NCBI GenBank assembly: GCA_022410635.1
Contig: JAJVDF010000489.1
Coordinates: 859,276-923,275 of the forward strand
Length of the DNA: 64,000 bases
Direction of reading: 5' to 3'
DNA from: Tretioscincus oriximinensis
Taxonomy: Eukaryota > Chordata > Lepidosauria > Squamata > Gymnophthalmidae
Program-made: the position numbers and the translations under genes
In this document: positions 1-10,985 of the stretch, piece after piece
How the letters are laid out: every line of letters begins with the position of its first letter
Position numbering within the stretch: the stretch's first letter is position 1
Notes under the pieces: model-generated
Databases searched by the model: none
Told to the model about the DNA's origin: nothing
What the model saw: the letters and a program-made list of their open reading frames with translations, nothing else

Positions 1-34
1 TTGCAGACCCGACAATTAATTTTCTTATCCCCAT
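1..34 (-). CDS. L1 ORF2, first codons only (runs off window)
   Basis: On the minus strand an ATG at 34-32 opens a frame that stays open to the window edge and reads MGIRKLIVGSA. This resembles the start of L1 ORF2 proteins, where a short basic stretch leads into the endonuclease strand with the N-V-N-G-L motif. It lies about 206 bases downstream of the ORF1 stop, a plausible inter-ORF distance. Only about 11 codons are visible, so the call rests mainly on position behind ORF1. Extending the contig to the left would settle it. Confidence 0.4.
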   Translation of the reverse strand, partial: MGIRKLIVGSA

Positions 35-240
35 AATATTTCATAATTTTTCCCATANCCCTTTAATATTCCCCTTGTGGCATTACAAGTCAATATTTAC
101 AGGTGTGCTCATNTCTTACTAGAAACANCCATAATAGTGCAAATATAGTCCTTTATCCCACGTCTCAGTTTCATGACCCTTTTCATGGCTCAGTTTATGT
201 CAGCCTGTCTGTAACCAAAATACAGATAGTTATAACATAG

Positions 241-1214
241 TTACTGCTTCTTTCTTTGATTGTCAGATCTGGGGTTGAATTTTGTCCTGCCTCCTTTCCC
301 GGTTCTGATTCCTTTTCCATGCCCTGCAGTTCTTTCTCTTATTTNTTTCATTCTTTCCTCCAACTCTCTCATCTCCTGCTCCATGGCTGCATCNGATGTT
401 CCTTCCTCTTGCTGGGAATCTGACAGTTCTTCAACATTCTGTTCNGANTGGGGCTGTATCTCCGCTGTTTCTATATTCAGGGACCTCAGAAGATCCTGAC
501 CTTCCTCTAGAGTGGCAGCTCGAAGCATAGATTCACCTCTCCTTACCACAATAGCTGCCGGAAAAGCCCACCTGAATCTAATTGAGGCGGAATTAAGTTT
601 TTTTGTAATCGGGCGGAGGTCGTTTCTAGCCCGTANTGTCTCAGCAGATAAGTCAGGAAAAGTNTAAATCTTCTGCTCCTCATATTTCAGTTCTGAACTT
701 GATCGTAGTTTTTTGTATATTTCATCCCTTTTTTTCTCAGAAGCAAAAGCCACAATTACATCCTTCGTTGACAGACCTCCTCTAAATCCTCCTTTAGTCC
801 AATGTGCCCTTTCTATGTCTTTATAATCCAATTCGATGCCGGCAGCTTTTACCCAGTCTACCACGTTTTTAAGCATGTCGTTGTTACCAAATGTAGAAAC
901 AAAACCNTTTAGACGGACGTTTTTCCGCCTTGCCCTGTCCTCATTTGCACACAGTCTCTGCCTAAGGTTAGAGACCTCTTGCTTCGTGGCGTCTAAAACC
1001 GCCTCCACTGCCTTAAAGCGGGCTTTGTGAATAGAAATTCCAGCGTGTGCTCAGAGCATTTCTTGTTAATTATTTTTAGCTCTTCCTTAACATTGGACAT
1101 GTCCTTAGATATTGTTGTTACCTTAAGTTCCACACTTTTTACCGTGTTTAGGATCTCCAGCATCGTATTCCCCTGCATTATATCCTCCTCGGCGTCCTGC
1201 CTGCCGTCAGCCAT
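241..1214 (-). pseudogene. L1 retrotransposon ORF1 (RNA-binding chaperone), frameshifted
   Basis: ORF1 proteins coat L1 RNA and act as nucleic-acid chaperones during retrotransposition. The minus frame starts MADGRQDAEEDIMQ at 1214 and runs about 60 residues with coiled-coil character (VKSVELKVTTISKDMSNVKEE). The reading frame shifts near 1022, and a second frame continues to a TAA at 241. That part holds the RRM hallmark R-R-K-N-V-R-L-x-G-F, then E-R-A-H (normally E-R-x-H-R), then K-x-D-V-I-V-A-F, all typical of L1 ORF1p. The carboxy end is Gly/Lys/Arg-rich. The combined length of roughly 325 residues matches the family. Several codons contain N. The element is decayed by at least one frameshift. 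It continues leftward into ORF2. Its 5' UTR cannot be delimited to the right of 1214. Confidence 0.85.
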
Positions 1215-2084
1215 CTCCGGACATTTGACATGCTATAATCCATGTGGTCTCAAGGAATTGGATGTGCTTAAACAACAACTAAATTTAAAGAAAATGTGGC
1301 TAAGATATAAATGTGGCTAAGAAAAGATAGGAAACAATTGCAAGAAAGTTTATAAGGAAATTTGAAGAATGTTGTTTGTAGTTTACACATTTAAATGGCA
1401 GAGCATATGATATTATATAGCATTCAGTTAAACTGAGCATATGATATTATACAGTATTCAGCAAATACTGGCATGTGTGGAAAATTTGATAAAATAATAT
1501 TTATTCATTTTTGCATATAGACAAGACATACATAATGATAACATCAGGACTGCAAGAAGTGAGCATATGCATTATGACTTCACCAAACATGCTTTTCAGA
1601 TTATTTCATATAAAACAATGATGTCAGTTCACAGAAAATGACAGCAAAGTAATCAAGTGGACCTGAATTTGTCTGAGTTGCCTTTGTGATTCTATGTCTC
1701 CATCCAGTGGTGGCAGATGTATGGAGTGAAGCAATGGGTGCAATAATGATTCTTGAGTCCTCATTCGATTTATGTGGTTTTTTTGTGATGTTTTTATTTT
1801 TCTGTTAACCACCCTGGGACCTAAGGTGAAGGGCGAGATATAAAGTCCTAAATAAATAAATACATTTATGCTTTTGAAGGATGACGAATGAAGCACTGAT
1901 CCAACATGGAAGTGATTATTATATTGTAGTTCTACCAGACTACCAAGCATAGGAGCCTCCCTTCCATACATTACTATCTCCAGATAGTGAGAGGAAAATG
2001 CAAGATCTTGGTTAGGTTCTGCAATTCCCTCTATAATCCCTGCAAGATAGCAGGGCAAATATGGAGGGCAAGCTCAAGCCCTAA
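1215..2084. other. Non-coding stretch with a LINE tail and a 34-bp duplication
   Basis: No gene is seen. Between 1401 and 1468 a 34-base unit beginning gagcatatgatattata is present twice in tandem. A LINE 3' end lies at 1780-1862. The first bases after 1214 may be the 5' UTR of the L1 on the minus strand, but no boundary is visible. Confidence 0.6.
1780..1862 (+). mobile_element. L2-type LINE 3' tail
   Basis: The sequence reads accaccctgggacctaaggt, then gggcgagatataaa, and ends in a (TAAA)n run. This is the usual 3' end of squamate L2-type LINEs, a short GC-rich hairpin-like motif followed by TAAA repeats. A related tail on the opposite strand lies at 8521-8585. Confidence 0.6.
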
Positions 2085-3463
2085 CATATCTAGACCCATT
2101 TCAATCTGGCTTCAGGCCTGGTCATGGCACGGAAACCACCTTGGTCACCTTGGTTGATGACCTGGTGCGGGAGAGGGATGAGGGCAATGCGACCCTGTTG
2201 GTTCTCCTGGACCTCTCAGCAGCTTTTGATACCATTGACCTTGGTATCCTCCTGGAGAGACTATGGAGTTTAGGAGTTGGTGGCACTGTATTGCAGTGGT
2301 TCCGCTCCTTTCTCCAAGGTCGCTTCCAGAGAGTGATGGTGGGGGAGTCTTACTCGACACACTGGGAGCTCAGCTGTGGGGTTCCTCAGGGTTTGATCCT
2401 CTCCCCCATGCTGTTCAACATCTATATGAAGCCACTGGGAGAGGTCATTAGGAGATTTGGAGTGAGGTGTCATCGATATGCAGATGACACTCAGCTCTAT
2501 CTCTCTGTTCCAGCTGAATCAGGAGAGGTGGTTGAAGTGCTTGACAAGTACCTGGATGCAGTGGTGGAGTGGATGGGGGCCAATAAATTGAAGCTGAATC
2601 CAGACAAGATGGAGGTGCTGTGTGTTGGAGCATCCCAAATTCGTGAAGTGGGGAGGCACCCTGTCCTCGGTGGGGTAGAATTGCCCTATGAGGGATGGAT
2701 GCAAAATCTGGGGGTGCACCTGAACTCTGCACTGACACTGGAAAACCAGGTGGAAGCAGTGGCCAGGAGTGCCTACTTCCAGTTAAGTCTGGTTNGCCAG
2801 TTATGGCCACTTCTGAACAAGGATGATTTAGCCACAGTAATCCATGCTCTGGTAACTTCCAGATTGGACTATTGTAATGCACTCTATATGAGGATGCCCT
2901 TGAAAACGGTTCTGAAGCTGCAGTTGGTGCAGAATGCAGCCGTTGGACTGCTGAAGGAAATGGCTGGCCAGACACACATCACACCGGTCTTGAAAGAGCT
3001 GCACTGGCTGCCAATTCACTACTGAGCCCAATTCAAGGTGCTGACTTTAACTTATAAAACCCTAAATAACTTGGGCCCCCAATACCTAAAGGAATCCCTT
3101 NTCCCATGCAGACCTGCCCATGCCTTAAGATCTGCAGGGGAGGCCCTTGTGGTTGTACCATCTGTTTCAACAGCCAGTGGAGTGGGAACCCGGGCTAGGG
3201 GCTTCTCGGTGGTTGCCACCAGCCTTTGGAATAGTCTTCCCCTTGAGGTGCATCTGTCATCATCATTGCATTCTTTTAGAAGGTCCNTNAAGACGCACCT
3301 CTTCAACCTGGCCTTTGGTTGAAGAAATGCTATTTTTTCCCTCCACCTTCAGATACTGATTGTTACCTTTTTAAAATGTGCATTTTGCACTTTTATTGTT
3401 GTTGCCGCCACGAGACCTTCAGGTATGGGGCGGGTACAATTATAAATAAATAAATAAATAACT
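2085..3463 (+). mobile_element. 5'-truncated L2-clade LINE, 3' half
   Basis: The element begins inside the reverse transcriptase (frame reading L-D-P-F-Q-S-G-F-R-P-G-H at about 2090). It runs through the end of the reverse transcriptase frame to a short 3' UTR (gagaccttcaggtatggggc) and a (TAAA)n tail at about 3463. 5' truncation is normal for LINEs and results from incomplete target-primed reverse transcription. It is the longest and best preserved of four L2 copies here (others at 15185-15600 minus, 21683-22233 plus, 55005-58167 plus). No target site duplication was found. Confidence 0.9.
2090..3322 (+). pseudogene. L2-clade non-LTR reverse transcriptase, carboxy-terminal part
   Basis: The frame encodes the palm, thumb and carboxy-terminal regions of a non-LTR reverse transcriptase. 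Visible motifs, counted from 2141: D-L-S-A-A-F-D at residues 24-30 (motif A with catalytic Asp), G-V-P-Q-G at 80-84 (motif B), Y-A-D-D at 113-116 (motif C catalytic pair), and L-N-P-D-K-M-E further on. The L2/CR1-type carboxy end follows, with L-D-Y-C-N-A-L, L-Q-L-V-Q-N-A-A, L-H-W-L-P-I and R-S-x-K-T-H-L-F. The frame is intact except for one TGA at 3023-3025, after which it continues in the same phase to a stop at about 3322. The amino-terminal endonuclease domain is missing, so the copy is dead. The stop sits at a probable ancestral CGA codon. Confidence 0.9.
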
Positions 3464-5165
3464 TAACTAGGTACTTGCTCCCAGGCTTATGCAATGGGCA
3501 ATTTTTATCTGCTTCAGTNTGTACATAAAAAATGCACCAGAGCTATGAAATCCTAAATCTTCAAGACATAAGATGAATGTGTGTGTGTGTGAAGGGGTGG
3601 ATGCTTATTATTACAGACACACAACAGGATATAATTTTGTCCTGATATGTCACTTCTACATTATTGCTGGAGTATTAAAAAAACCCACACATTCACAAAA
3701 TCTTTGTGCATGGATAATACCAATGGTGGGAGTGCACTGGAGCACTGTTGGCTAGAGAATACCAATACTACCACACAGGACAGAACTTACTATTTTTTAA
3801 GCACATTTGATANGAACTACTAATTGTTCTATTTAAAAAAATGCATTTCTCCAATTAAATTAAGGATGAATTAATTTTATTCATGTATTCCACCCTGAGG
3901 GTAGGTGGGTATTATCTCAAATTCTGATAAAATTTATAATTGTATTTAATTTTCAAGGTACTGGATTTGATTAATCCACAATAACAACCACAAAAATTCA
4001 ACCAACCTGTTCACTCCACAGTTGTTGTTCCATAGTTAAAATATAAAGATACATTTCTGTAAAGCACATCACTTGCTCTGCACCTTACAATGGGGTATTT
4101 TTATTTTGTGTTTAGTGTAGTTGTTCATTGGATTTGACTTTTGTTTTGTTTTGTTTTCTTACTTATGATTTTCAACACAACCGTATGTATTCATCCTGTT
4201 TATGAAACCTCCAAATTNACTTTTCAAAAATAACCCCCTAACATTTGCTGAGTTATTAGGCAAAAATCTCTCCCAACTTATTGAAGTCAATAGTCTCTCC
4301 TTAAATCACGTACAGTAGATATTATTACTGTACTGTAATCCCTTACCTCACTGGAGGACCAAACAGAATCAGGGGCTGTTTTTTTTGCTAAATTAAGTGA
4401 CTNGGTTTCCAAACTCCTCTTGTACAACTGGAATTAATAGCATAAGAGAGTGTGTTGCTGGAGGCTCAATATCCAGTGCATCTAGCATCGCACTGGCATA
4501 AAGGTGACTTGGATGCCAACAACATTCGTAAAGTAAAATGGTGCTGATTAAGAGCTTTGGATTATGTGACATTTATGAGGCCCTTCAATGCTTCTGATGT
4601 TTCTAGTCCTGCTGAGCCAGCACCTGTTTGTACTTTCTCATTTCAGACAAGCAGACACCCTCATTTGAGATGATAATATTTTATTATGTGCTCCCAGTGT
4701 GTTGGCCAAGAGTAGTTCACATCACTAGATACTTGCCTCAGAAATGGGGTATTGGGAGCTGGCTTAAGCAGGCCTTAACAAAAGTGATCCAATTCCTCTT
4801 GATTTGCATGGCCTATAATCTCCACAATGCAGGGAATCCCATTTTTGGATGGTATAGTTATCCATCCAAAATTAATTCAATTTGATTTCTAAAGGCACAT
4901 TTGGTATGGGCTACAAATAGAAAGGAACNGAAGCAGTATGTTTGAATTGTTAATATATTGTCCTGCTGGGAAGCTGTTGTGCCAGATTAAATAAGTTGTT
5001 TTCAAACTGGTTGCCCCAGGGAATGCACTTTCTTAAATAAAGACATTTAATATACATCTGTTTCACTTTTTCATTCGTCCCAAGGAAGGCAGTAGATACT
5101 GGGAGAAGCAGTGGCCTAGATCAATAGATACCTTGGCCAACAGAAAGGCAAATTTGATTCTGCAT

Positions 5166-5193
5166 TTATGTATATGTATATACATATACATAA
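5166..5193. repeat. Perfect 28-bp palindrome of TATG/TATA units
   Basis: The 14-base half ttatgtatatgtat is followed directly by its reverse complement. It is a simple AT-rich inverted repeat, likely from a degenerate (TATG)n run and prone to cruciform extrusion. No function is implied. Confidence 0.9.
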
Positions 5194-5639
5194 GTATATA
5201 GGGAATCACCCATGCCCTAATACTAGGGCCATTATCTGCTATTCCAAATATTAAAGGGGCAGGTTTCCACAAGAATTTTCTGGGTGCTCCATTTTAATGG
5301 AATCAACATCAGACTCTATGACAAATCCATGGCAGGAATATAAGCAAGCATCCTTAAACTCAGCTGAGGTTCTGGCCATATTTCCTGTCCAGTTCTGAAG
5401 TTCCAATCAGGTTTGGTGTTGCTGCAGGCAGTGTGCTGCAAACAGTATGGTCTTAGTGAACTTAGAGAGGTACTTTGGAACCAAGTGAAATTTGTATACC
5501 ACTTTTTCTGCTCTTCTTGCCTCTATTAAAGCAAGGACTAAGCTCTAAGTAGTCTAACAATAAGGTCCTGCAAAAAACCACCAGCAAGAGGCAACTTAAG
5601 TTTGCTAGCAAATATAGAAGAGGAGAAAGTGGCAAGAAA

Positions 5640-5920
5640 AAGGATTCTCTGGAAATATTAATGACTAATCTTTTGTTATTTGAAGCCTTGATCTTAATTT
5701 TATAAGATGAATGTACCTCGGAGGCTGTGTGCTTTGTTGATTATGAGGATTCTAATTATTTGTACTCAGTTGCTCAAATTTTCTACTGTTATATTTTCTG
5801 ATGTGTTATTTGGGTATACTGCGCTTGAAAGCCTTTAAACTGTAATTTTTGCCAGTTCCGCATAATTTACTGTCATTTTCTACAGGCACATTTCAAATGC
5901 TAATATACATTTGCGATTTT
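5640..5920. promoter_or_regulatory. Candidate conserved non-coding element (weak)
   Basis: This is repeat-free sequence with homeodomain-type words (ttaatgactaatc, gattctaattattt, gcataatttactgtc) and a TCF-like ctttgttgat. It has no resemblance to the mobile elements in the window. The call comes from sequence texture alone. Conservation cannot be tested here. Confidence 0.25.
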
Positions 5921-6999
5921 TTTTTCTATCACTCTGGTACAAAGAGGCACATACTCTGCCTAGAATAAAGATTTTCAGTTTCATCCCCCCCAAACAAAAT
6001 AATTGTTAATGTAACTATTTCTCTCTCAATTTACTTTCAGCTGCCCCAAAGCCATTATGTTGGCACCATATTTTTGGCAGACACCTGCCACCCACACTGT
6101 CTGTTATACAACCGTGGCAATTATGTTCCTGGGCTTATATTGTGTAGCCTGATAAAAAGCCAGCTCCAAGATTGAGGAAATGGATGGGCTGCCAAAAACT
6201 TTGCTTATTTATTATGTTTTTTAGAGTGGAAGCAGACACTAAGTAACAAAGAAGTAGGGGATTTAGTCCTTTGAGCAAAATTCATATCAGAGACTCCAAG
6301 GCACTTTGAGACAAAAAAGGCTCCTACATAATGTTTTATGTAAAAATGTGATAAAGTTCCCCTCGGAAAATTTATGCTAGCTAAGCACAGTTAGCGCCAT
6401 TTGATTTCAATGGGTTAGTCTGGCACATGTTTAAGTCTTTTTTATTCAAAGCGTTCAATTTTTGCTTTAGTTTTCAAGCAAGTTAAGGGTTCTGCTTTTA
6501 GGAGCTTTGTAAAAAAAAGGCCCTTTAATATTCATACTTACTATGACAAATGAAGTAAATGCCTTAGATTAATCACATTAGATGAAGTTGAATTTAAGAG
6601 CAGCTCAAATNTATTATTTCCCCTTGAGATAACTCTTGCTAAAGAAGCTGAAGGAAATGATGACCATCCAATATCACTGGACTGTAGATACTATTGATCA
6701 GGGTAGGGATTAATTCATTACATTCATAACTCCCTTCAGCCTTAGGTTGTGGAGCAGATAGCAAAGTAAAATAATTTAAATCAAGTGTAATAATGATCAC
6801 AAGGTTTTCAATGACAATTTTCAAAGCCTGAAGGAGAATGCCATTGATAAACTATATATTGCCATATTGAAATTACTTATGTCAATACTGTTATTAGTAT
6901 CTTTTTTAGGGGGGGAAATTGAAGAGAGAAACAAGTGTCAAATATAACATTTGGATCAAATAAACGCCAGCATAGGCTTAAACGCCAACAGATTTTGGC

Positions 7000-7936
7000 T
7001 CCAAAAATGCGCTTTATTTGTACATCAATAACAATGACATCAAAAATATTTTTAAAGAAACATCAGATTTAGAGACACTAATAAATAAAAAACTGCAAGG
7101 CGCAGGAAAATTAGTAAATAACATCTACAAGTTAATTATTAAAAATCAATATAATAATTACCATTTTTTGCGAGACTTTTGGACAAATGAGCTTGGAATA
7201 TCACAACACAACTGGGATCATTGGGTTAAATTATGGCAAGTGGTGAAAGACAATCGAATTCAGGAAACTGAATTAAAGTTCATTTCCCGTTGGTATCGTT
7301 TCCCGGCCCAACTAGCGCATTTTACTAATAGGTCTCCACAATGCTAGCACGGGTAACGTTAGAGGCGATTATTCACATATGTGGATTTCTTGTCTTAAAC
7401 TGGTCCAATTTCAACAATTAATNGCCTCTAAAATTCAGGAAATCTCAAATGTAAATGTTCAAATGAACCCGAAACTTTGGATTTTTGGTAATATACAACC
7501 AGTCAACAGAAACATACTGTTTTATTAATTATGCCATCTACGCTGCACACTTAGTAGTTGCGAAAGGGTGGAAAGATTTTTCCATATGGAATTTATCAGA
7601 ATGGTTTTCCTATTTATTAAATTTCATGAAATTTGATTTGTTATATGAGAAAAGAGCGAAACATATAGGACATCATGTACATCTCTCTTGGACAATCAAA
7701 TGGAAGGTACTCATTACCTATGCTCTATCTACATGTAATCCACATTTATTTGACTCAATAATGTCCTTTATGGAGTAAAGATTGTTTTCATAATTATATA
7801 TATCTTTCTTGTATCCCCGGGGATGCGGGTAGGGGGTTGTTTTTTGTTTTGTTATCTTGTATGTTGTTGTGTATGTTACCTTGTGTATGGTTTTGTTATT
7901 ATAAATAAAAACTTTATTAAAAATATATATATATAA
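7000..7936 (+). mobile_element. L1 3' end (ORF2 carboxy terminus, 3' UTR, tail)
   Basis: This is a 5'-truncated L1 copy. It begins within the last part of ORF2, passes into a short 3' UTR, and ends with AATAAA at 7904-7909 and an A/TA-rich tail to about 7936. The 5' junction is placed near 7000 because L1-like coding sequence starts there. It is a different copy from the L1 fragments at 1-1214 and 61110-62025. Confidence 0.75.
7018..7778 (+). pseudogene. L1 ORF2 carboxy-terminal region, frameshifted
   Basis: The first frame (7018-7347) reads like the region of L1 ORF2 after the reverse transcriptase, with Y-K-L-I-I-K-N, D-F-W-T-N-E-L-G-I, W-D-H-W and the hallmark K-F-I-S-R-W-Y-R-F-P-A-Q-L. 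The phase then changes, and the later segment (7485-7778) carries L-V-V-A-K-G-W-K and W-x-I-K-W-K-V-L-I-T-Y, the equivalent of the ORF2 tail. The Cys/His-type motif is degraded (R-G-D-Y-S-H-M-W in a shifted frame at about 7365). Endonuclease and reverse transcriptase domains are absent. The copy is inactive. Confidence 0.7.
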
Positions 7937-8520
7937 CATTTCAACAATTATTAGATTTGTAGCAGATAGTTGCTACATACACTTAGTGGCCTAGTGTGTG
8001 TATGTTTCTGTGTTTGTGAGGAGCACAGCAGGCAGTTATAGTGCCTCCTTAAACTGCCAGCCTGCACAGCCACTGCTTGGGATATGGACCTGAGAAGGAT
8101 GTGGTTGTTGGATAGGAAAGAGACAACTCTGAATGACCCTCCAAGTGTGGGTGCTTGGCTTGGCCAGCTCAATCAGCTGGCTGAGACACAGAAAGAGAAG
8201 GAAAGGATGGGTATCCCATCCCATGAGAATGACAGCATTCAAATGTAAACACATTTCTGTAAACATTATGCTCCTCATGTCTTCATAGTGAATTGGATGA
8301 CAGTGAAGATAACCTATTGGGCATCTTTGCTTCTCCAATGCCAGAGGGCCCTGACATGTGTGCTAGAACTTGCAAATCTGACCCTCTTTGAGGGGTTTAA
8401 ATACTGCAAAGAATACAATGAACCCTATTCACGCACATACCTTGGCTCTGGTTGCACCATTTTAATGGGTTCCCTTCACTTGTACTGGCATACTGGAACA
8501 AACTGCTCACCAATATACTA

Positions 8521-8585
8521 TATTTATGTATTTATTTATTTAGGGATTTATAATCTGCCCTTTAGGTCCCAGAAAATAAAAAATG
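8521..8585 (-). mobile_element. LINE 3' tail, minus strand
   Basis: The plus strand reads tatttatttatttagggatt, then aatctgccctttaggtccc, which is the reverse complement of the tail type seen at 1780-1862. It abuts a CR1-like fragment that starts at about 8586. Confidence 0.6.
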
Positions 8586-8795
8586 TACATAAGAACATAA
8601 GACCATAAGAGGAGCCATGCTGAATCGGGCTGGAGCCCATCTAGTCCAGCATTCTGTTTCACATAACTAGCACTACTCTGGTTCATAACTGTTCTAAGGG
8701 CTTCTTATCACAGTTTATCAGAGGGTCTGTTTAAAGAAATCCACAGCTGTTCCAATGAAGTCTGTTCCAGTCAGGTGCTAGGGAACAACTTCCTA
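8586..8795 (-). mobile_element. CR1-like LINE 3' UTR fragment, minus strand
   Basis: It starts with acataagaacataagacc, then gccatgctgaatcgggctgg, cccatctagtccagcattct and so on. This is the reverse complement of the 3' end of a CR1-type LINE common in reptiles, whose plus-strand end reads ctgatccag...tcttatgttcttatgt. Related copies lie at 25354-25420, 26680-26810, 38487-38800 and 56043-56640 (minus), and 47795-48190 (plus). Confidence 0.7.
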
Positions 8796-9977
8796 GGGAC
8801 AGATTACATACAGCAAATTGAGGCTGCATTTCCATTAAGGATATTTAGTGAGATGGCAAGAACATCATGTAGAATTTGCCCCATTACATCACAGAATGAA
8901 AGCGATCCACTCACTAAAAATCTTGTAGTTCTGGTTTTTCTATTAGTTCATTTTTTTTCAATTCAGCCACAAACCTCTTTTAAATCTGAAATATAGTTAA
9001 GTGGGGACATTCAGTAATGTGAACATAGTAAATCTCATGGGACTTCTATATTAGCTGTAAANAGCTCATGGTTCTCAGCTCGCAGATAATACTGGGAATT
9101 GTAGTAAAATAAGTGTAACAATGACTTATGGGGCATATAATGTCACAAGAATACCAGGAAATGTAATGGGAAAACAATGAGGATGATTGAATGTGAGTAA
9201 AGATATACNTCTGAATGGGTTTTCTCAAATTTAAAAGAAATAGTGATTTTAAACTTTTAATGGGGAAGCAGCTTGAGTGCTNGAAGTAACAACAGAAATG
9301 TAACTGTGGGTATAGATGATTAGTGGATTATGTACAGCTCAAATACAGAGTTAATCCTCTTAAGTAGAAGGAAGTGCCTGGGGGAAAGAAGTGCAACTAA
9401 GTAAAAGTGTTGCAATCAAACATATGCAGTAGAGTGAAGAAAAGTTCAAAAGTGCCAGAAAAGCATTGTCTTTATTTAGTCCCTTGGCAATGGACTGGAT
9501 GTCAATTCTGCTATTTATCTTTCAAATTATCCTTTGTAGTTTCTTTGTTCAAGGATTGTTGTTTTTAGATCCAAGATGGAATGTGCTGGAAGACTGAAGT
9601 ATTCCACAGCAGGCTTAAAATTCAAATTCAATTGGCTAGGCAGCTTTTTTGGCACTTTGGTCTAACAGCAAATTTTGCATGCATAAATTGGATTTAATGC
9701 CTGTTGTTTAAAGGATTCTGACTGCAAAGTTTCTCTGAAGAAGTTTCTCCATTTTCCTGTGTGACTGAAAGCTCCCTCCTTGTTTCACTAAGAATTAACC
9801 AATACGAGTGCTGCGCTCACAAAGACAGTGAAACTGAATAGCAATATTGAGAAAGGTCTTGCCAAGGCCATATTTAGGTGAACTATAGATACCGATAGTA
9901 TTAAGGATATATTAATATTCTTTATTAATATTGGGTTATTTTTATAACCCAAAATAGTTGAGGAAAAAGGGGGGGGA
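8796..9977. other. Non-coding, nothing recognised
   Basis: AT-rich sequence without a recognisable gene or repeat family. The short open frames here have no protein-like features. Confidence 0.5.
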
Positions 9978-10022
9978 GTAAAATAAATAAATAAATAAAT
10001 AAAGTAAATAAGTAAGTAATTA
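9978..10022 (+). repeat. (TAAA)n simple repeat
   Basis: A run of aaataaataaataaataaat that degrades into taagtaagtaat, directly after a short G run. It may be the relic of a LINE tail, but no LINE 3' motif precedes it. Confidence 0.85.
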
Positions 10023-10804
10023 AATTACAGGCCAAGAGCAAAATGCAGCCTTAATCCGGCCCTGAGCTTTGCCCTCATTAGCTATTTCTCACCAAACATT
10101 CCAGAAAAAGAAGTTTGGTTCCAGAGAAAAGTATGTAAGTAAAGAAACTCTTTTATAAGGTAAGCTTAGTTTTTTGTTTCTTTAAAATTTGAATTTTAGG
10201 CCTTGTTTGAATACAGTCCTGGAGTCCAACTGTCGTAATTCTGCTTCCCTCAGCAATCCACATCAAATCTCAGTAGGTATTTTGTTATTTTTATTTTTTC
10301 AAATAAAATTTTACAATTTTACAATTTTTACAATACATAGTCCCTCCCATATCTCTGTCCTTTCTGCATTTGCCAGTAATACATACTAATAAGGGATCCA
10401 TACGCCTTCTTTCCATATGATAGTGCGATTTAAGGAAGTTCCCATATGAGTCATAGTCTAGTCTGGGCCAGAATGTCCAAAATACATCCTGGTCTAGGTT
10501 ACTTGTAGACTTCTTTTTCAAGATCTATCAGCATATCAACTCCTTGTGGGAAGGAGTGGTATGCAAGAGCACAGAGGCATGCAGTAATCATTCCTTTGTA
10601 TGCTTGTATAGCAAGGGAATCCATTTCAATAATGAAACAAAGTACACCACCAAAATTGGTCCCTCAGGAGCTTTGAAGTCTAGACACTTTCACATCTGGT
10701 CTTCAGGTGATTTGTAAACTCACTTAAGAGTTGCCTATTGTGGAATATGACAATACATATAGTCTTGTTCCACAGTACAAAAAAAACCATGCAGCTTGGA
10801 AGAG
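10023..10804. other. Non-coding; possible L1 3' tail near 10290
   Basis: The stretch at about 10285-10330 (aaataaaattttacaatttt) could be the minus-strand A-rich end of an L1-type LINE. This is not certain. Nothing else is recognised. Confidence 0.35.
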
Positions 10805-10985
10805 TTTGGCTCTGTCCACAGAGCACTTTATTCTTTGAAACCTCTCTAGACAGAGCTTGGCCATCCATATGCCCGTATGGATTATGGCAGGCCTCATTCA
10901 GGGCCTGCCATACTCTACAGTAGCTTGTGGATGGCAAGCTACTATTCTGAGGTATAGCCCAGGGTAAGGCTCCGTGTAGACAAGG
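10805..10985. mobile_element. Palindromic MITE, family A, copy 1
   Basis: The left arm (ggctctgtccacagagcact at 10805) and the right arm (reverse complement gtccttgtctacacggagcc, ending about 10985) are diverged inverted repeats. The middle holds smaller palindromes (ccatccatatgcccgtatgg and tagcttgtggatggcaagct). The core ccatccatatgcc...tatggattatggc recurs at 16789, 37200 and 43127. No transposase is present, so it is a non-autonomous DNA element. The superfamily is unknown. Confidence 0.6.

Larger units (their letters stand above)
3464..6999. other. Non-coding, mostly unique AT-rich sequence
   Basis: No gene or well-defined repeat is seen. There is a short (GT)n at about 3577-3592. A weak LINE-tail-like stretch lies near 3880-3930 on the minus strand. 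A perfect 28-base AT/GT palindrome lies at 5166-5193, and a possible conserved non-coding block at 5640-5920. Confidence 0.6.
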
